Below, in pieces: positions 43,977 through 54,762 of a stretch of DNA of 64,000 nt. The DNA is from Rhizodiscina lignyota (taxonomy: Eukaryota > Ascomycota > Dothideomycetes > Aulographales > Rhizodiscinaceae), in NCBI GenBank assembly GCA_010015805.1, contig ML978121.1:1550001-1614000 (forward strand), written 5' to 3'. Numbering within the stretch: the stretch's first letter is position 1; the number at the start of each line of letters is the position of its first letter. The notes beneath the pieces are model-generated. The model made no database searches and was not told the origin of the DNA. It saw nothing but the letters and a program-made list of their open reading frames with translations. The translations under genes were made by a program, and so were the position numbers.

Positions 43977-44399
43977 AAGGTCTATTGACTCGCGATCTTT
44001 AGGTCGGTTACGAGTTCTGCATTTGAGATTGTCTTCTATCGAATCTCATCAGTGCCTATGATTCTGCAATACAGCTTCTGGCAAAAAGCAAGGCAGCTCC
44101 TGCGCAGTCTGCACCGACCGAAGATGAAATTCATCCTGGCAATTCCATGTCTCTACTGTGCGGTATTGGTATCCCCATGCAAGCCCACCATCCATATGAA
44201 ATCATGCAGGCTTGAGTGTCCAGGAATCCATGGCACCGAGTAGAGATCGCTTTCCTAACAAACGCCAGCGCTATACAGAAGCGCTCGAATCCTAAGCACA
44301 CTCATCCGGATCGGGAATATGCACCTAATCCCAAGTGTACTCGTCTTGATCGAGGCTGTACTCGTCGTATATAGAGGGACCTATCGCTGGTAATAACAA
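43977..44399. other. Intergenic, no gene
   Basis: About 420 bp of convergent 3' flanks; no feature recognised. Confidence 0.45.
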
Positions 44400-45080
44400 T
44401 CACCTGAGGTCATCTACGAGAGCCCTACCGTAGCCTCCACGTCCGGGATCGAACTCCTGCCGATACTCATCTCTGACCTGACCACCGCTCTTGCCACGTC
44501 CATATTGGCGACCTTCGGCGAAACCTTCGTCCAAGTCGGTCCTGATGATGCGCTCGTCCAGCTTGGTGCCCCCAATGTACTTCATGCAATCCAACGCGTC
44601 TTGATGGGTGTAGTACTCGACGAAGCAGAAGCCGCAGGGAGTCTTTTGGAAGCGATCGAGGCCCATGACGAGGCGTTTGATTTCACCGCATCTAGTTCAA
44701 GTATCAGAGCTTTGCCAGTTGGGAGACAAGTAGGAGTGAATCATACTTGGAGAACAATTCGTGGATCTGCTCTTCGGTGGTGTAGAAGGACCTGCACATA
44801 TGTTAGAAATTGATGCTTTCACTCGGTCTGATTTGATGCAACGTACAGATTACCAACATAGAGGGTTGTTGCTTCACGGAGCTTCTCCTCCCATTCTGGA
44901 GTCTTGTTGCGATCGCGATTCAGCGCGTCTTCTTCGTCGCGATTGTGGCGGCGCTTCTTGTTCTGCGATCGTTAGTTCTACCAGTGAATCAAGTGTAGGC
45001 CATCTTACCTTAGCTGCCGTGTACGAAGAAGGCTTGTCAAGCCTGTCCACGGTATTTCGGGTGGACTTGTACTTGGGCAT
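44400..45080 (-). CDS. CBC2: Nuclear cap-binding protein subunit 2 (CBC2/CBP20)
   Basis: Small subunit of the nuclear cap-binding complex, which binds the m7G cap of Pol II transcripts and feeds them to splicing and export. Four exons on the minus strand: 45080-45009, 44962-44847, 44791-44747, 44691-44400; introns 46, 55 and 55 bp. Product 174 aa. RNP2 is [16 protein letters not shown] (spliced across intron 2). RNP1 is [15 protein letters not shown]. The cap-stacking tyrosine region is DRDAL-like upstream ([20 protein letters not shown]), and the conserved tail has [28 protein letters not shown], which folds over the cap. It is head to head with NUP82. Confidence 0.95.
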
Positions 45081-45286
45081 TGTGGTGGTTGTGTGGAGAC
45101 TGTTTGTCGACGCGCAAAGTGGATGCTTTAAGTTAAACTATGGCAGCTCCGAAGATTTGCCGGCCGCGGCTGGCAGCTGCAATCCTCTGCATAGCTCTAG
45201 CTCGAATAATCTCCATCCTTGCCTTGCAACAATACACGCGTTTACACTCCACGCTGGAGGCTCGCAGGCTCGAAAATAACTTCGCC
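45081..45286. promoter_or_regulatory. Short divergent promoter, CBC2 and NUP82
   Basis: 206 bp lie between the CBC2 ATG and the preferred NUP82 ATG at 45287. An in-frame upstream ATG at 45140 would extend NUP82 by 49 residues and leave only 59 bp, which argues that 45140 lies in the leader. Confidence 0.55.
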
Positions 45287-48011
45287 ATGCCTCGAGCGCT
45301 CAGTTACACGCCATCTTGGCTTTCGCGACCTTCACCGGGCTTCGATGTCTTTTCTGGCAGGAGCGAAACCAAACCCGCGAATGGAAATGGCATCCAAGGA
45401 CTGACTGGTCCGCTGAAGACAATTGCGCGCAGAGGCACGGAAGTGTTCGTGGCCAATGGCAAAGAGATACGCTGGACCGATCTGGTATTGCTTAAGGAGA
45501 ATGACGAGGGCAGAAGAGAACAGTTTGGCGATTCGTTCAGTTCAGAGACACCTCCGCAGCTGGACGACGACAGCAGCTATGTGGTATATTGAACAAAACA
45601 AAGTTTGGGACTTGAGTACTAACTGCGTATAGATTCTCCGACCGCAAGTCTCGGGCCAAATCATACAACTCGTCATGTCCCCAAGAGAAGACTATCTTGC
45701 CATCCTCACGCCGCACACCGTCCACATCGCCATCCTGCCAGACTCTACCGACCTCACAGCTCGTGGAGGCGACACCATGCGCCCGAAGACATACCAGATC
45801 GGACCTACAGCTCACGTGAGCGAGAATAAACCTGTGGCTGCGGCTTTGTGGCATCCGTTGGGCGAGCGGGGAAACTGCCTGGTGACGGTTACGGAGGATG
45901 GCATCGTGCGACTGTGGGAAGTCTATGAGAATGACCGAAGCTCATTTTCCGAAGCAACTTTGGCTTTTGACCTGAAAAAGTTGGCAAATGCGGCGTCCGA
46001 AGAAGAGAATCTTAGCAGGTCTATATCTCGGTACGATCAAGGAAAGAACTTCACACCGGACTCGTTTGAAATGGAGGTCGCTTCCGCATGCTTTGGTGGC
46101 TCAGGTCGATATGGGGAAGCACCATGGGCAAGCATGACACTTTGGATTGCGATGAAGGGCGGCGATGTGTATGCGCTGTGTCCGCTCTTGCCCTCAAAAT
46201 GGCAACCACCAAGCTCGATGGTCCCAGCCTTGTCACTAGCATTGAAAGCAAAGGTTCAAGAGCAAGAATCCGAGGGCGATAGTTGGTCTCAAGAGGATCA
46301 TTATACCGTCGACATGCAGGCTAAGTGGATCCAAGACATTGAAAGTCAAGATCCTCTTTTGTCAAGTACGATGACAGCCTTTGGAAATGCTGCAGTCTAC
46401 AAGAGACCGTCACGTCCTGGACCGGTTCCGAAATTGCAAGGACCTTTTCTCATAGAACCGGAAGTCGATACGGACTTTGAGCTGACAGACATAATTGTCA
46501 CGGGACTCAAAGCGGAGAAGCAGGACAAGGAGCTTGCAGACGAATTCGACGAACCAGATTTCCAAGAGGAACAGCAAGGCGCAGGATCAGTGGTCTGCCT
46601 TCTGAGCAGCAGCGCCAATGTCATTGTCTGCCTGGATCTTGATGGTATAGAAGCCGAATGGTTACCTCAACGTTCATCCAGCAGTTCCAGCCGTCGCTTC
46701 CAACTGGAAGAATGCACCCAGTCTCTCCTTCTACTCGATGCAATCTCCCTGATCTCGAACTCGACCGTTCAAGTCTGCACTCCAGCCTTCACCGCCGACA
46801 TCAATAACAACTACTCATTTTTCGTCACTCACGATCTCGGCGTGTCCTTCGTATCCCTAAGCTCCTGGCTCGATCGCCTCGTCGAGGAGATGACAGACGG
46901 TAGCGACAAGCCCTCAGACTTCCGGGTAAATCTACTCGTCGCGGAGGACCGCTACCTGTTGGAACACCCGATCAGTTTCTCGCAAACAGTCGAGTCCTCC
47001 CCGGCGGCCAACCCGGCCGTAGCTGTGGTCATTGAAGACTCAGACATCGGCTACGTACTCATTGCCTCCGCAAACAACCAGCCCTACGCCTGCATCTTCG
47101 ATACCCCAAACTCCCTTGCCCTGGCCGACGACCTGGGCGATCTTGCAATAACTCATGACGAACTTCCCGCGTCGGCGCGAGAACTGGCAGAGCCGCGACC
47201 ATATTACCAGACGAACCAGGCCTTCTACTCAGACCTGCAGATTCCGTTCTTCATCGACAGAGGCGTGCCGGAGCGTCATAGGAGGATCCCAAACGAAGAG
47301 ATCAGGCTGAGCGAGGCGGCCTCCAATATTATGAGTGATGCACACAATATCGCACTGGCCGACACGGACCTATTACTGGACGCGGTGTCTGAGCTGTTCC
47401 GCTGGTCTGAGAGGACGATTGGTCAGTGGAGAGAGGTCGTCCAGAAAGCGGCAGAGGTCAATATGCGGATCGATCATGTCATTGGCAATAGTGCCCAGGA
47501 TGAGGACTTTGAAGATAGGGGGCGTGATGGGAATGAGGAGATGGATGAGGGTGGCATGACGAGGGAAGTCATCGAGAGGAGGTTGGATGTTGTGAGGAGA
47601 AGGAGGGATGAGTTGTTGAGGAGGTACGAGGATGTCAAGAGGAAGATGAGGGGGGTGAGTGCAAAGGAGTTGAGCGAGAAAGAGAAGGCTTGGATAGATG
47701 AGGTTCAAAGCACGGCAAGGGACGTTGGAGAAGATCTTGAAAGTGAAGAAAGTGGCAGGAATGCGGCCGAGACCAAGCTCACACGGCGTCTCGAGGATGC
47801 TAAGAAGTTGGCCGAAGAATTGGTCGCGCAAGGAAGAGATGTTGCGGCGCAAGCGGCGAGCGATCTGGAACGCAGCAGGGAGATCAAAGTCCCCGACGCT
47901 TTGAGGAGGCAGGGCGTGCAGAGGGTAATGGATCTCTTGGAGCGGGAGAACGCATTGGTTGAGCGGGTTGGGGAGAGAGTGGAAGAATTGACAGTGAGGA
48001 CTACGGGCTAG
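45287..48011 (+). CDS. NUP82: Nucleoporin NUP82 (Nup88 homologue)
   Basis: Cytoplasmic-face nuclear pore protein that anchors the Nup159/Nsp1 mRNA export platform. Two exons, 45287-45583 and 45633-48011, with a 49-bp intron (GTATAT...TACTAAC...TATAG); 891 aa. The start MPRALSYTPSWLSRPSPGFDVF was preferred to the ATG at 45140 because such proteins begin with this TPSWLSRPSPG block. Residues to about 570 form the N-terminal beta-propeller, with pieces such as LRPQVSGQIIQLVMSPREDYLAILT, VAAALWHPLGERGNCLVTVT and DGIVRLWEV. After about residue 640 the protein is almost continuous coiled coil (ERRLDVVRRRRDELLRRYEDV, ETKLTRRLEDAKKLAEELV), the part that binds Nsp1 and Nup159 in yeast. Confidence 0.92.
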
Positions 48012-51000
48012 TTCCTATTACTACTACGTAGTCGGTCAGCTTGGATAGAACTCAAAAACGGAGAAAACGATTGGCGACGGAGGTTGTTCAAGACCTCACG
48101 ATGCAATACACACTAAGATTCTCCTCGTTAATATTTGCTGAGAAGATGCATGTGATTTCGAGCACGCATTCAGCAATGATTCTAGAAAGTTGCGGCTTGC
48201 CATGCTGGTGCATTCATTGCAAGCTGCATATGCTAGCAATGGCGTGGATTCTGTACGCTGAGGATGCATTCAACTGGTGGCGGGATCTACTCATCCAGCT
48301 TGCACCAGCTTAGAGGATTTCACCCGCTCGCTCATTTCGCCTTCTGCAACTACGAGTGTGCATGAAGGAGGGTTACGATACCCGTTGCTTTAGACTTCTT
48401 TGATTAAATGTATACCGTGCGCGGGAGAATATTTAAGTTCGGCTTTGAATGTCGCGTTACCAGCTACGACTGTCGCATGAGCGTAAGTTAGAGTGCGCGT
48501 TGAGCCCACTTATACAGTTACTCCAAGGTGCAAGGATCGACTTGTTGAGGTAACCTTCTGCGACTTGCAGAGAACTGCGTCCGGACATAAAAGCTGAAGA
48601 TATTTCGATATCATTGTGAAAGATTCCTGTGCAAAGCGAGCGAGCGTTTGATTGTACGATGGGTCGGTCTACTTCTAGACTCTGAGCTGACTAAATGGGA
48701 AACACACATACATCCGTGTTAGCATTCTACAATTAGCACGCACCATATTGCGGACATGAAATGAGTGGGATCATTTGGATATTAAGTCTTATACTGCTGA
48801 GTTGTACATTGCGTGGGTTGGCTCATCCATGTCGCACTGGCCACCGATCGAGTCAATCATGGTTATGTCGGTCGCGATGCTGATAGCGACGCTTTCCCAT
48901 TGCTCCGATCGACAAATTGTTTGGACTGGGGCGCAGAACGTCATATTCCGAAACGCATACTGCTCAACCAGGAAGAGGTAGTGCTCCCGGCATTAGTGAT
49001 ATGCAGGGCCGGGCCGCCTATGAGGTCATTTTCGATCAAGCCTGGGGTGTCCGATCCATATATACAACTTGCATCGACTCGTCGATTCGTTGAAGTGGGT
49101 CATCTTGCTTTCTACAATTAGTAGTGTACTGCATCCAGAACCATAACTGCTCGGTCAAGAAGCATTAACCAAATTGTAATCCGAGAATGCGGCAGATCAG
49201 GTGGAGGTTTGATTCATATACATCGAGTGGAATTTGACTGCACAATTCTCAGACAGTCCAGGATGTCGAACACGTGCAGTGGCAGTGAGTATTCCCTGTG
49301 GTGCTCGCAGACCCCACAAGAATTACGAGTTTCCGCGAACTCGGGCATTGCACAGAGCCGAAGTTCCATTTGTCTCATCTGACATGCGCGCACCGAGGCG
49401 GCCGGCGAAAAGAAGCCGTGCCTGGCCTCCCGCAACGCCGACAGAGTATCTGGTGCCCGTAGTTGCTGAAGATGCTCCGTGTGTCGGAAATTAGGAATGA
49501 GAACATCGTGACTGAGACATACTAGTATTTGGAAGTTGCGAATAGAAGACCTCCCCGCTCTTATACGTGCTGATGCAACTGAAGAAGGGTTAGTAATTCC
49601 CGTGGTATAGATTGATCTCACACGATGGTGGGCCTACCACCTGATTCCTCACTTCGAGCACATGTGGGGGATGCGAGAGAGATCGTAGCAAGGTATACAG
49701 GAAAGGAGGGAGCAAGCCGGAAACAGGAAGTGCTCGAGCGAGCTTAAAGGAGAGAGAACTAATAGCTAAATTTGGGCCCGGATATAGGGAGAAAGACCTA
49801 ATTCTCAATACCAAGTAGGAGAGGGTGACGGCTGTGCAAAGACCGAATCTAATAGGAGAAAAGGCATAGAAAAAACACTTAGCACGGATCCTGCGTGTTG
49901 CGAATGCCACTCGAAAAATTTCGCAAGCTGTGACGTCCACGTACAGGATTTGAAATAGTATGGATCGTGTTGTGTGGGAGCAAATACATCGCATTCTTGG
50001 TACTCACCGTCAGCAGTCTCATGGAATCTTGTTGGAATGTCTGACTGCGGTGTAAAGAGTCTGCGTCACCCATGGGGCGAGGATGAAAGGTGCGATGAGG
50101 AGAGCGATGCGATGCGGAAGTCCGAACCGTCCGTGTATTACAGCTGATCCTGGCCATGTCGTACATGACAGCCTTACCCACGATAATAGGCTTGGTAGGA
50201 TTGAAACGACAAACAAACATCACACAATCTGGTTTGTGTGACTTTGCCCAGCGCGTAGCGAGATCGCAGATGCGTCAAGTAGATGCGAAGGGGAGCTTCC
50301 GTTTCTCTCCTTAAGACACAGGTCAATAGCGCTTCGAGCTCGCTGCGAGAGCTGTCTTGCAGGGAGTCTTCTAGCTTTTCCGTCTTCGACCGGGAATTGT
50401 TGTGGAGGTGGTGATAGATGCAAGCAGCACGTTAGCACTGCGTGAGCGACACGCAATATCGAACGTCGTGACACAGTGCCGGTGGTACAAGCCAGAGGGA
50501 TTCCGGGCGCTTAAAGATGTGAAATTGCCAGCTCTTGATGCTGATGGTGGGAATCGGCGCCAGGCGTGCCGGCAGATGGAGTGTGCAGTGCTCAGGCCGC
50601 CGCGCACGCGCCATCTCGAAGCGGACAAAGCTCCCGCTGCGCGTCCAATGAAATGGCTGAAGCCCGCATTTTACGCGCCCAGCGCTGACCTCGCTTTTGC
50701 TGTGTCCAGGCTAGCGCTGCGATGCTTGGCCTTGATTCGATCCATTCGTGAATCTCTTCTGCCCGGTCCTTGCAGGTCGGGTGTCTTGGGTCAATAGGCA
50801 TCTGACGCTGCCTCCCTTCGTGCAAGAGGCCATGCCGCTGGTGGCGTCCTGGCCACCTTCTCCACCTCTCAGCAGCCAAGATGCCCAGCAGCCAAAGAAA
50901 TGCCAGACGATCGACATGGGCGCGCTAGGCGGAGCGTTCCAGAGGCGCTGCAACGCGCTCAGGGCTCCGTGAAGAAGCTTCCTGTTCCACTCCATCCGCA

Positions 51001-51256
51001 TGCACCCAGAGTCGCCCGCTTATTATAGCAGCCTCTGGTCTTACCCTCTGCCCACCGACACTGCTCCGCTCCCTTGTCACCAGCCGCTATCATCATCCTT
51101 TCGATCATTCATTCTGACCTCTCCGCCTTGACTGTGCGTGGAGATAGTTGTCAGCGCAGCATTCAAACCATCGCGGAGAACAACCGACGACCTCACCATA
51201 TCGCCTCGCGATCCCATTATTAGCCACCGACCGTATACACAGCGTTCAGCGCAGCA
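48012..51256. other. 3.2-kb region without a recognised gene
   Basis: The longest gene-free stretch of the window. Frames up to about 135 codons exist on both strands (for example 49,590-49,994 minus), but none has a proper ATG plus a recognisable domain, and their composition follows simple biases. A purine-rich plus-strand segment lies at about 49,660-49,800. The last 250 bases are the promoter and leader of the BIM1-like gene. A long non-coding RNA or a multi-exon gene with tiny exons cannot be excluded. Confidence 0.4.
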
Positions 51257-52151
51257 ATGTACGGTCTTTCATCAATACTTGCCTTCGCGGCGACATGGAC
51301 TTTCACAGCAGCACATTTGGTCCCCGTCTATCCCGGCTTAAGAGGGAACAGCTTGCACACCAACGGCACAGAACCTGATGGCAGCATTATTCCAGGTTCG
51401 CTGGGCCAAAACTGGGACGAGAGCACACATTCATACACATGGCCGTATGGCATGCAATGGATGTATCCTTGTAGGTCTTCATCTGCCATGGACATCGGTC
51501 TCTCTCTATAGAAACCTTTGGCTGATTGAATTATAGGCGGAGGATTGCCCACCTCGACGAATCGTACGAAGTGGCCTGTCAATGGCGGAGCTCTTTCTTT
51601 CCAACCCGGCTGGTTCAGCGGCCATCAAACTGCCTTCATCTATGTTAACCTGGGAATCGGCACGGAACCACTTAACATGTCGCACCCAATGAACCCGGTA
51701 TTCCAGCTCACGGGTCCATCGAACAACAACTACTCGGGCACATTCTGTCTTCCACAGGTGCCTCTTCCCGCTGGATATCAACCAAATGTTGGCGACAATG
51801 CGACAATCCAGATTGTAGAAACCGCAGTACACGGCGCTGCTCTTTATGCCGTAAGTTCGCTCTCACTCATCGAAACCTTGGACAGACCCAGAGAGATATT
51901 TTATGTTGACTCATTGCCGGCAGTGCGTCGATATCACATTCGCAAATGACGACGATGTAGCGCCAGTAACACCGCAAAATTGCTTCAACGGTACCGATGC
52001 CGAGCATGCGAATGACGGTTCCCTCGCCGCAAACCTTGTCTTCACAACGAAGAGCCTTCAGAGTGGGGCTGTACGAGCGATACAATCGAACTCAGGCAAC
52101 GCGATAGCGATAACAATCGGCCTCGGCTTTTTACTCGCTGGTCTGCTATAA
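51257..52151 (+). CDS. BIM1/X325-like copper-binding GPI protein
   Basis: Secreted cell-surface protein of the LPMO-like BIM1 (X325) family, whose best known member takes part in copper uptake in Cryptococcus. Three exons: 51257-51470, 51537-51850, 51924-52151; introns 66 and 73 bp; 251 aa. Signal peptide of about 19 residues ends TFTAA, so the mature protein would start with His (HLVPVYPGLRGN), the residue that forms the copper-binding histidine brace. Family blocks are YGMQWMYPCGGLPTSTNRT (completed across intron 1), SFQPGWFSGHQTAFIYVNLG, TGPSNNNYSGTFCLPQVPLP, GDNATIQIV, and HGAALYACVDITF (across intron 2). The C-terminus is a GPI signal: a small-residue site around NSGNA and a hydrophobic end. 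Unlike true LPMOs these proteins show no polysaccharide oxidation. Confidence 0.9.
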
Positions 52152-52998
52152 ATGTGAAAGATGTGGAAGATCTCCTACTTCCAAGTAGAAGATACGAAAA
52201 ACGATTGTGGAAAGAGAAGGTCAGAGGCGAGGAACATTTCCTCCCACCAACCTTGTACATCACCACCACTGGGGAATAATATTCCTCTCCTGATACCCCT
52301 CACGATTTTCTCCCAGCCGGACACCCGCGGCCACCATAGCAGTCTTGGAATGAGCCCGACTTCGGCATTTTCGATTGGGATGCGCGTGTCTCTTGTATAT
52401 ATTCAGCGGGCGTTGGACTGGGAATGTGGCTCTTGGATGGTGTTTGCATGAACATTTTGCTCTCGCGGGAATCTAGCCGGCGAGAAACAAGTGTCGGAAA
52501 ACTTTCTGTAATATTTCTTGAGTCGGGCCATATGATTGATGAGCCAAAATAGAGACAGTCATTGAATTAAGCAATGCTCGATGATGATGGATGATTGGTG
52601 GTGTGTTTGATGCTAGATGTTTCCCTCTGAACTTAATTCCTAACAATGACAGCCCTAGCTTCCCGCACCTCTCCTCTTGACCACTCGAGCTTGTCTATCA
52701 CGTCTATCAACTTACAACAGATTTGCCACTTTGTATAGCGCTCCAAAATATCCGAATTCAAAATGTTCTCCTGTTGGCGCTCCCGCACATGCGTCTTTCC
52801 ACAGAAACTGAGAAACACATCAACGTTACATGACTACGAAACTGAGAGCTTACGCAGAGCATAATGCTCTCTGCACTGTCAGGCCACCAGAGAACAGATG
52901 CGGCGAGCAGAAACATCGTCGGAACAGACATCTTCCGCTGTCATGCTGTAGACGCCCGTTTCCACCGTTCCCATCACATCCCTCTACTGAATGAGCAC
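52152..52998. other. Spacer with one low-confidence spliced ORF
   Basis: 3' flanks of two convergent genes. A possible two-exon micro-gene at 52,712-52,931 on the minus strand is listed separately; otherwise nothing was recognised. Confidence 0.4.
52712..52931 (-). CDS. Candidate 57-aa spliced small protein, doubtful
   Basis: Two putative exons (52931-52854 and 52807-52712) flank a well-formed 46-bp intron (GTAAGC...TTTCTCAG) and read through in frame to a stop. The product would begin MSVPTMFLLAASVLWW, a short hydrophobic start, and end GALYKVANLL. There is no family match that I know, and it lies in the 3' flank of the ferredoxin-like gene (67 bp after its stop). It could equally be an untranslated spliced tail of that transcript. 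Confidence 0.25.
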
Positions 52999-53295
52999 TT
53001 AGATATCGACCTCAATCTCCTTGCTCCCCGGCACCGCCGAACAGATTAATATCCCGCCATGCCAATCGTCAGGCGCCTCCTCAGACGTGTCGTGTATGAA
53101 TCTGGTCGTGCCTTTGGTTACTTTCGCGGCACATGTGCCGCATACGCCTGACCGGCAACCGAAATCGGGCTTCAGACCGGAGTTCTCGGCCAGCTTGAGC
53201 AGAGAGATTCCTCTCGGGTTTGCCGTCCATTTCGCGGTCACTTTGGACTTAGTGAAGACGACTGTTGCCTCTTCGATATCTGGTACCGTCGTCAT
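52999..53295 (-). CDS. Small [2Fe-2S] ferredoxin-domain protein
   Basis: 98-aa protein, one exon, ATG at 53295. It consists of one plant-type ferredoxin fold: the cluster loop DFGCRSGVCGTCAAKV gives three cysteines as C-x4-C-x2-C, and the fourth is in GGILICSAVPG. The C-terminus EIEVDI is the usual last strand. Such domains normally form the C-terminal part of larger reductases (FMN/FAD-NAD(P)H modules, MOSC-linked proteins). Here it stands alone with its own start, so it would need a partner reductase to receive electrons. No mitochondrial presequence is visible. Confidence 0.85.
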   Translation of the reverse strand: MTTVPDIEEATVVFTKSKVTAKWTANPRGISLLKLAENSGLKPDFGCRSGVCGTCAAKVTKGTTRFIHDTSEEAPDDWHGGILICSAVPGSKEIEVDI

Positions 53296-53933
53296 GATGG
53301 GTGTGAGAAGGAGAAAGAGTCAGGTGGGGTGGAGGGTGAGATGTAGTCGGGCTTGATTGATATCGCTAATACCGGGAGACTTCTCAAGTAGATTTAGTGG
53401 ATTTTGGGCAATTCAGGTGTACAGATGCCCTGAAATTTAAAGATATGATTTCTATGCAAGAGGAAATTGTTGGTGGATAACATATTGATAAACCATTTCC
53501 CCATAGCAGACTTATTCCCGAGGTACAGGGTAATTCGGCAAAACTGCGCTAAACCTAAAACGAACATATCAAGATCGTCAAATCTGACTTCCTCGACAGA
53601 TTTTAATCAGCTCATTCAATGGAAGGCCTATTATCGATCTCTGGACCCCCGATCTAGCACATGACGTACAGCCGTTCACCAATGCAAGAATCCCAATGAC
53701 CCTCGTTCGGCGTCTGCCAGAAGTGCGATTGGGAAGACGTTGATGCGAATATCACCCTCTGCGAGATGGCCCAGGACTGGGACACCCGCGCAGCGTGCTT
53801 CTGGGGGCGTTCCTGTGGCTGTGTAATGCTCGACTGCTCTGCTTTTGGCTGGAATATCGCACGTCGCAGAGAGTATGCTGCTGTAGTTCCATCGCATGCC
53901 TGTAGCTTTCCCTCTTCTCTCAGTGTCCTACCC
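53296..53933. other. Spacer, may contain a further exon of the I9-like gene
   Basis: Minus-strand sequence 53,897-53,660 has open frames with good codon character directly downstream of the I9-like gene. It may be that gene's last exon or its 3' leader; splice sites do not settle it. Confidence 0.35.
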
Positions 53934-54380
53934 TCAGAAATCCTTCTGCACTGGAGACGTGGGCTGCGCGCGAGGCGTCATGCGCCCCTCGCACTCGACA
54001 ATTAGAACCCCAAGATCCGCGCGAATAGCATTCACCAGTGACGCATCGTCGGATTTAGCTTCGTAGACGGTTAGACGCCCAAGCAGAGGGTCATGAAAAT
54101 CGTCGATGTCGGAAATCGTGCGCTCGAGATCAACAGCACGGCCGGTCGTTCGCTTGTGCTCCTCTAATGAATGATGGCTGGCCAAAGTGACGACGTATGT
54201 ATCCGGGACGATCGAAGATTGTGGCATGTCGCATGGAAGAGGTGCTGGCACACCGAGTGTTCTTCGGATGATTCTCGAACGGAGAAATATCAAGTAAAAG
54301 TCCCACTCGCGAGGCACCAACTTCAATGAGAAGATTGTCAGGGCAGCCATAGCGGCAATGGCGTAGAATAACTTGGCCAT
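53934..54380 (-). CDS. Membrane-anchored protein with peptidase-inhibitor I9-like domain
   Basis: Protein of 149 aa to the first stop, ATG at 54380 (no ATG further upstream in frame). A hydrophobic N-terminus (AIAAMAALTIFSLKLV) is a signal anchor or signal peptide. From residue about 58 the pattern VPDTYVVTLASHHSLEEHKR ... GRLTVYEAKSDDASLVNAIRADLGVLIVECEG follows the subtilisin propeptide/inhibitor I9 fold, beta-strand by beta-strand. There is no protease domain after it, so a stand-alone inhibitor or chaperone role is inferred. The C-terminus is uncertain: a GT before the stop (near 53,945) with an acceptor near 53,900 could attach another exon. Confidence 0.5.
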   Translation of the reverse strand: MAKLFYAIAAMAALTIFSLKLVPREWDFYLIFLRSRIIRRTLGVPAPLPCDMPQSSIVPDTYVVTLASHHSLEEHKRTTGRAVDLERTISDIDDFHDPLLGRLTVYEAKSDDASLVNAIRADLGVLIVECEGRMTPRAQPTSPVQKDF

Positions 54381-54762
54381 TTCGCTGATAGACGGGAAGT
54401 CGAGGTGCACACTGCAGCTTGGGCGGTGGAAGAAAGTTACCCTTGTCACGTCCAAGAGAGTCACAGTTTCTCTGTCATGGCGCCTTCCTGAAACCAGACC
54501 TTAATCGGTGTTGTGCAGGGGATCTCGGCGAAGGTGTAGGTTCAGCACAGCCACACGTGCAGCTCAGGGCGGCTTAGTCACAGCTCAGGTTCAAAAGAGG
54601 AAATGGACTTTAGTGCGATTACTCTCACATATAGTGTCTTACGCTCGTCCCTAGAATTAACAGACTCAAGTATAAAACCCGAGCATACTCGCTATGATGG
54701 TTTGATGTGCTCCTTACATACAGTTGCGACGCTCACCATCCACGTTTGGGGCGATGAACTAA
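54381..54762. promoter_or_regulatory. Divergent promoter space, I9-like and SRR1-like genes
   Basis: 382 bp between divergent start codons; no other feature recognised. Confidence 0.45.

Noticed and set aside
45140-45286. N-terminal extension of NUP82 with a hydrophobic segment
   Set aside because: Homologues start at the TPSWLSRPSPG block; the extension would leave only 59 bp to CBC2 and looks like leader sequence.
49590-49994. 134-codon minus-strand frame in the gene-poor region
   Set aside because: Starts with a non-ATG codon context, biased composition and no motif; treated as chance.
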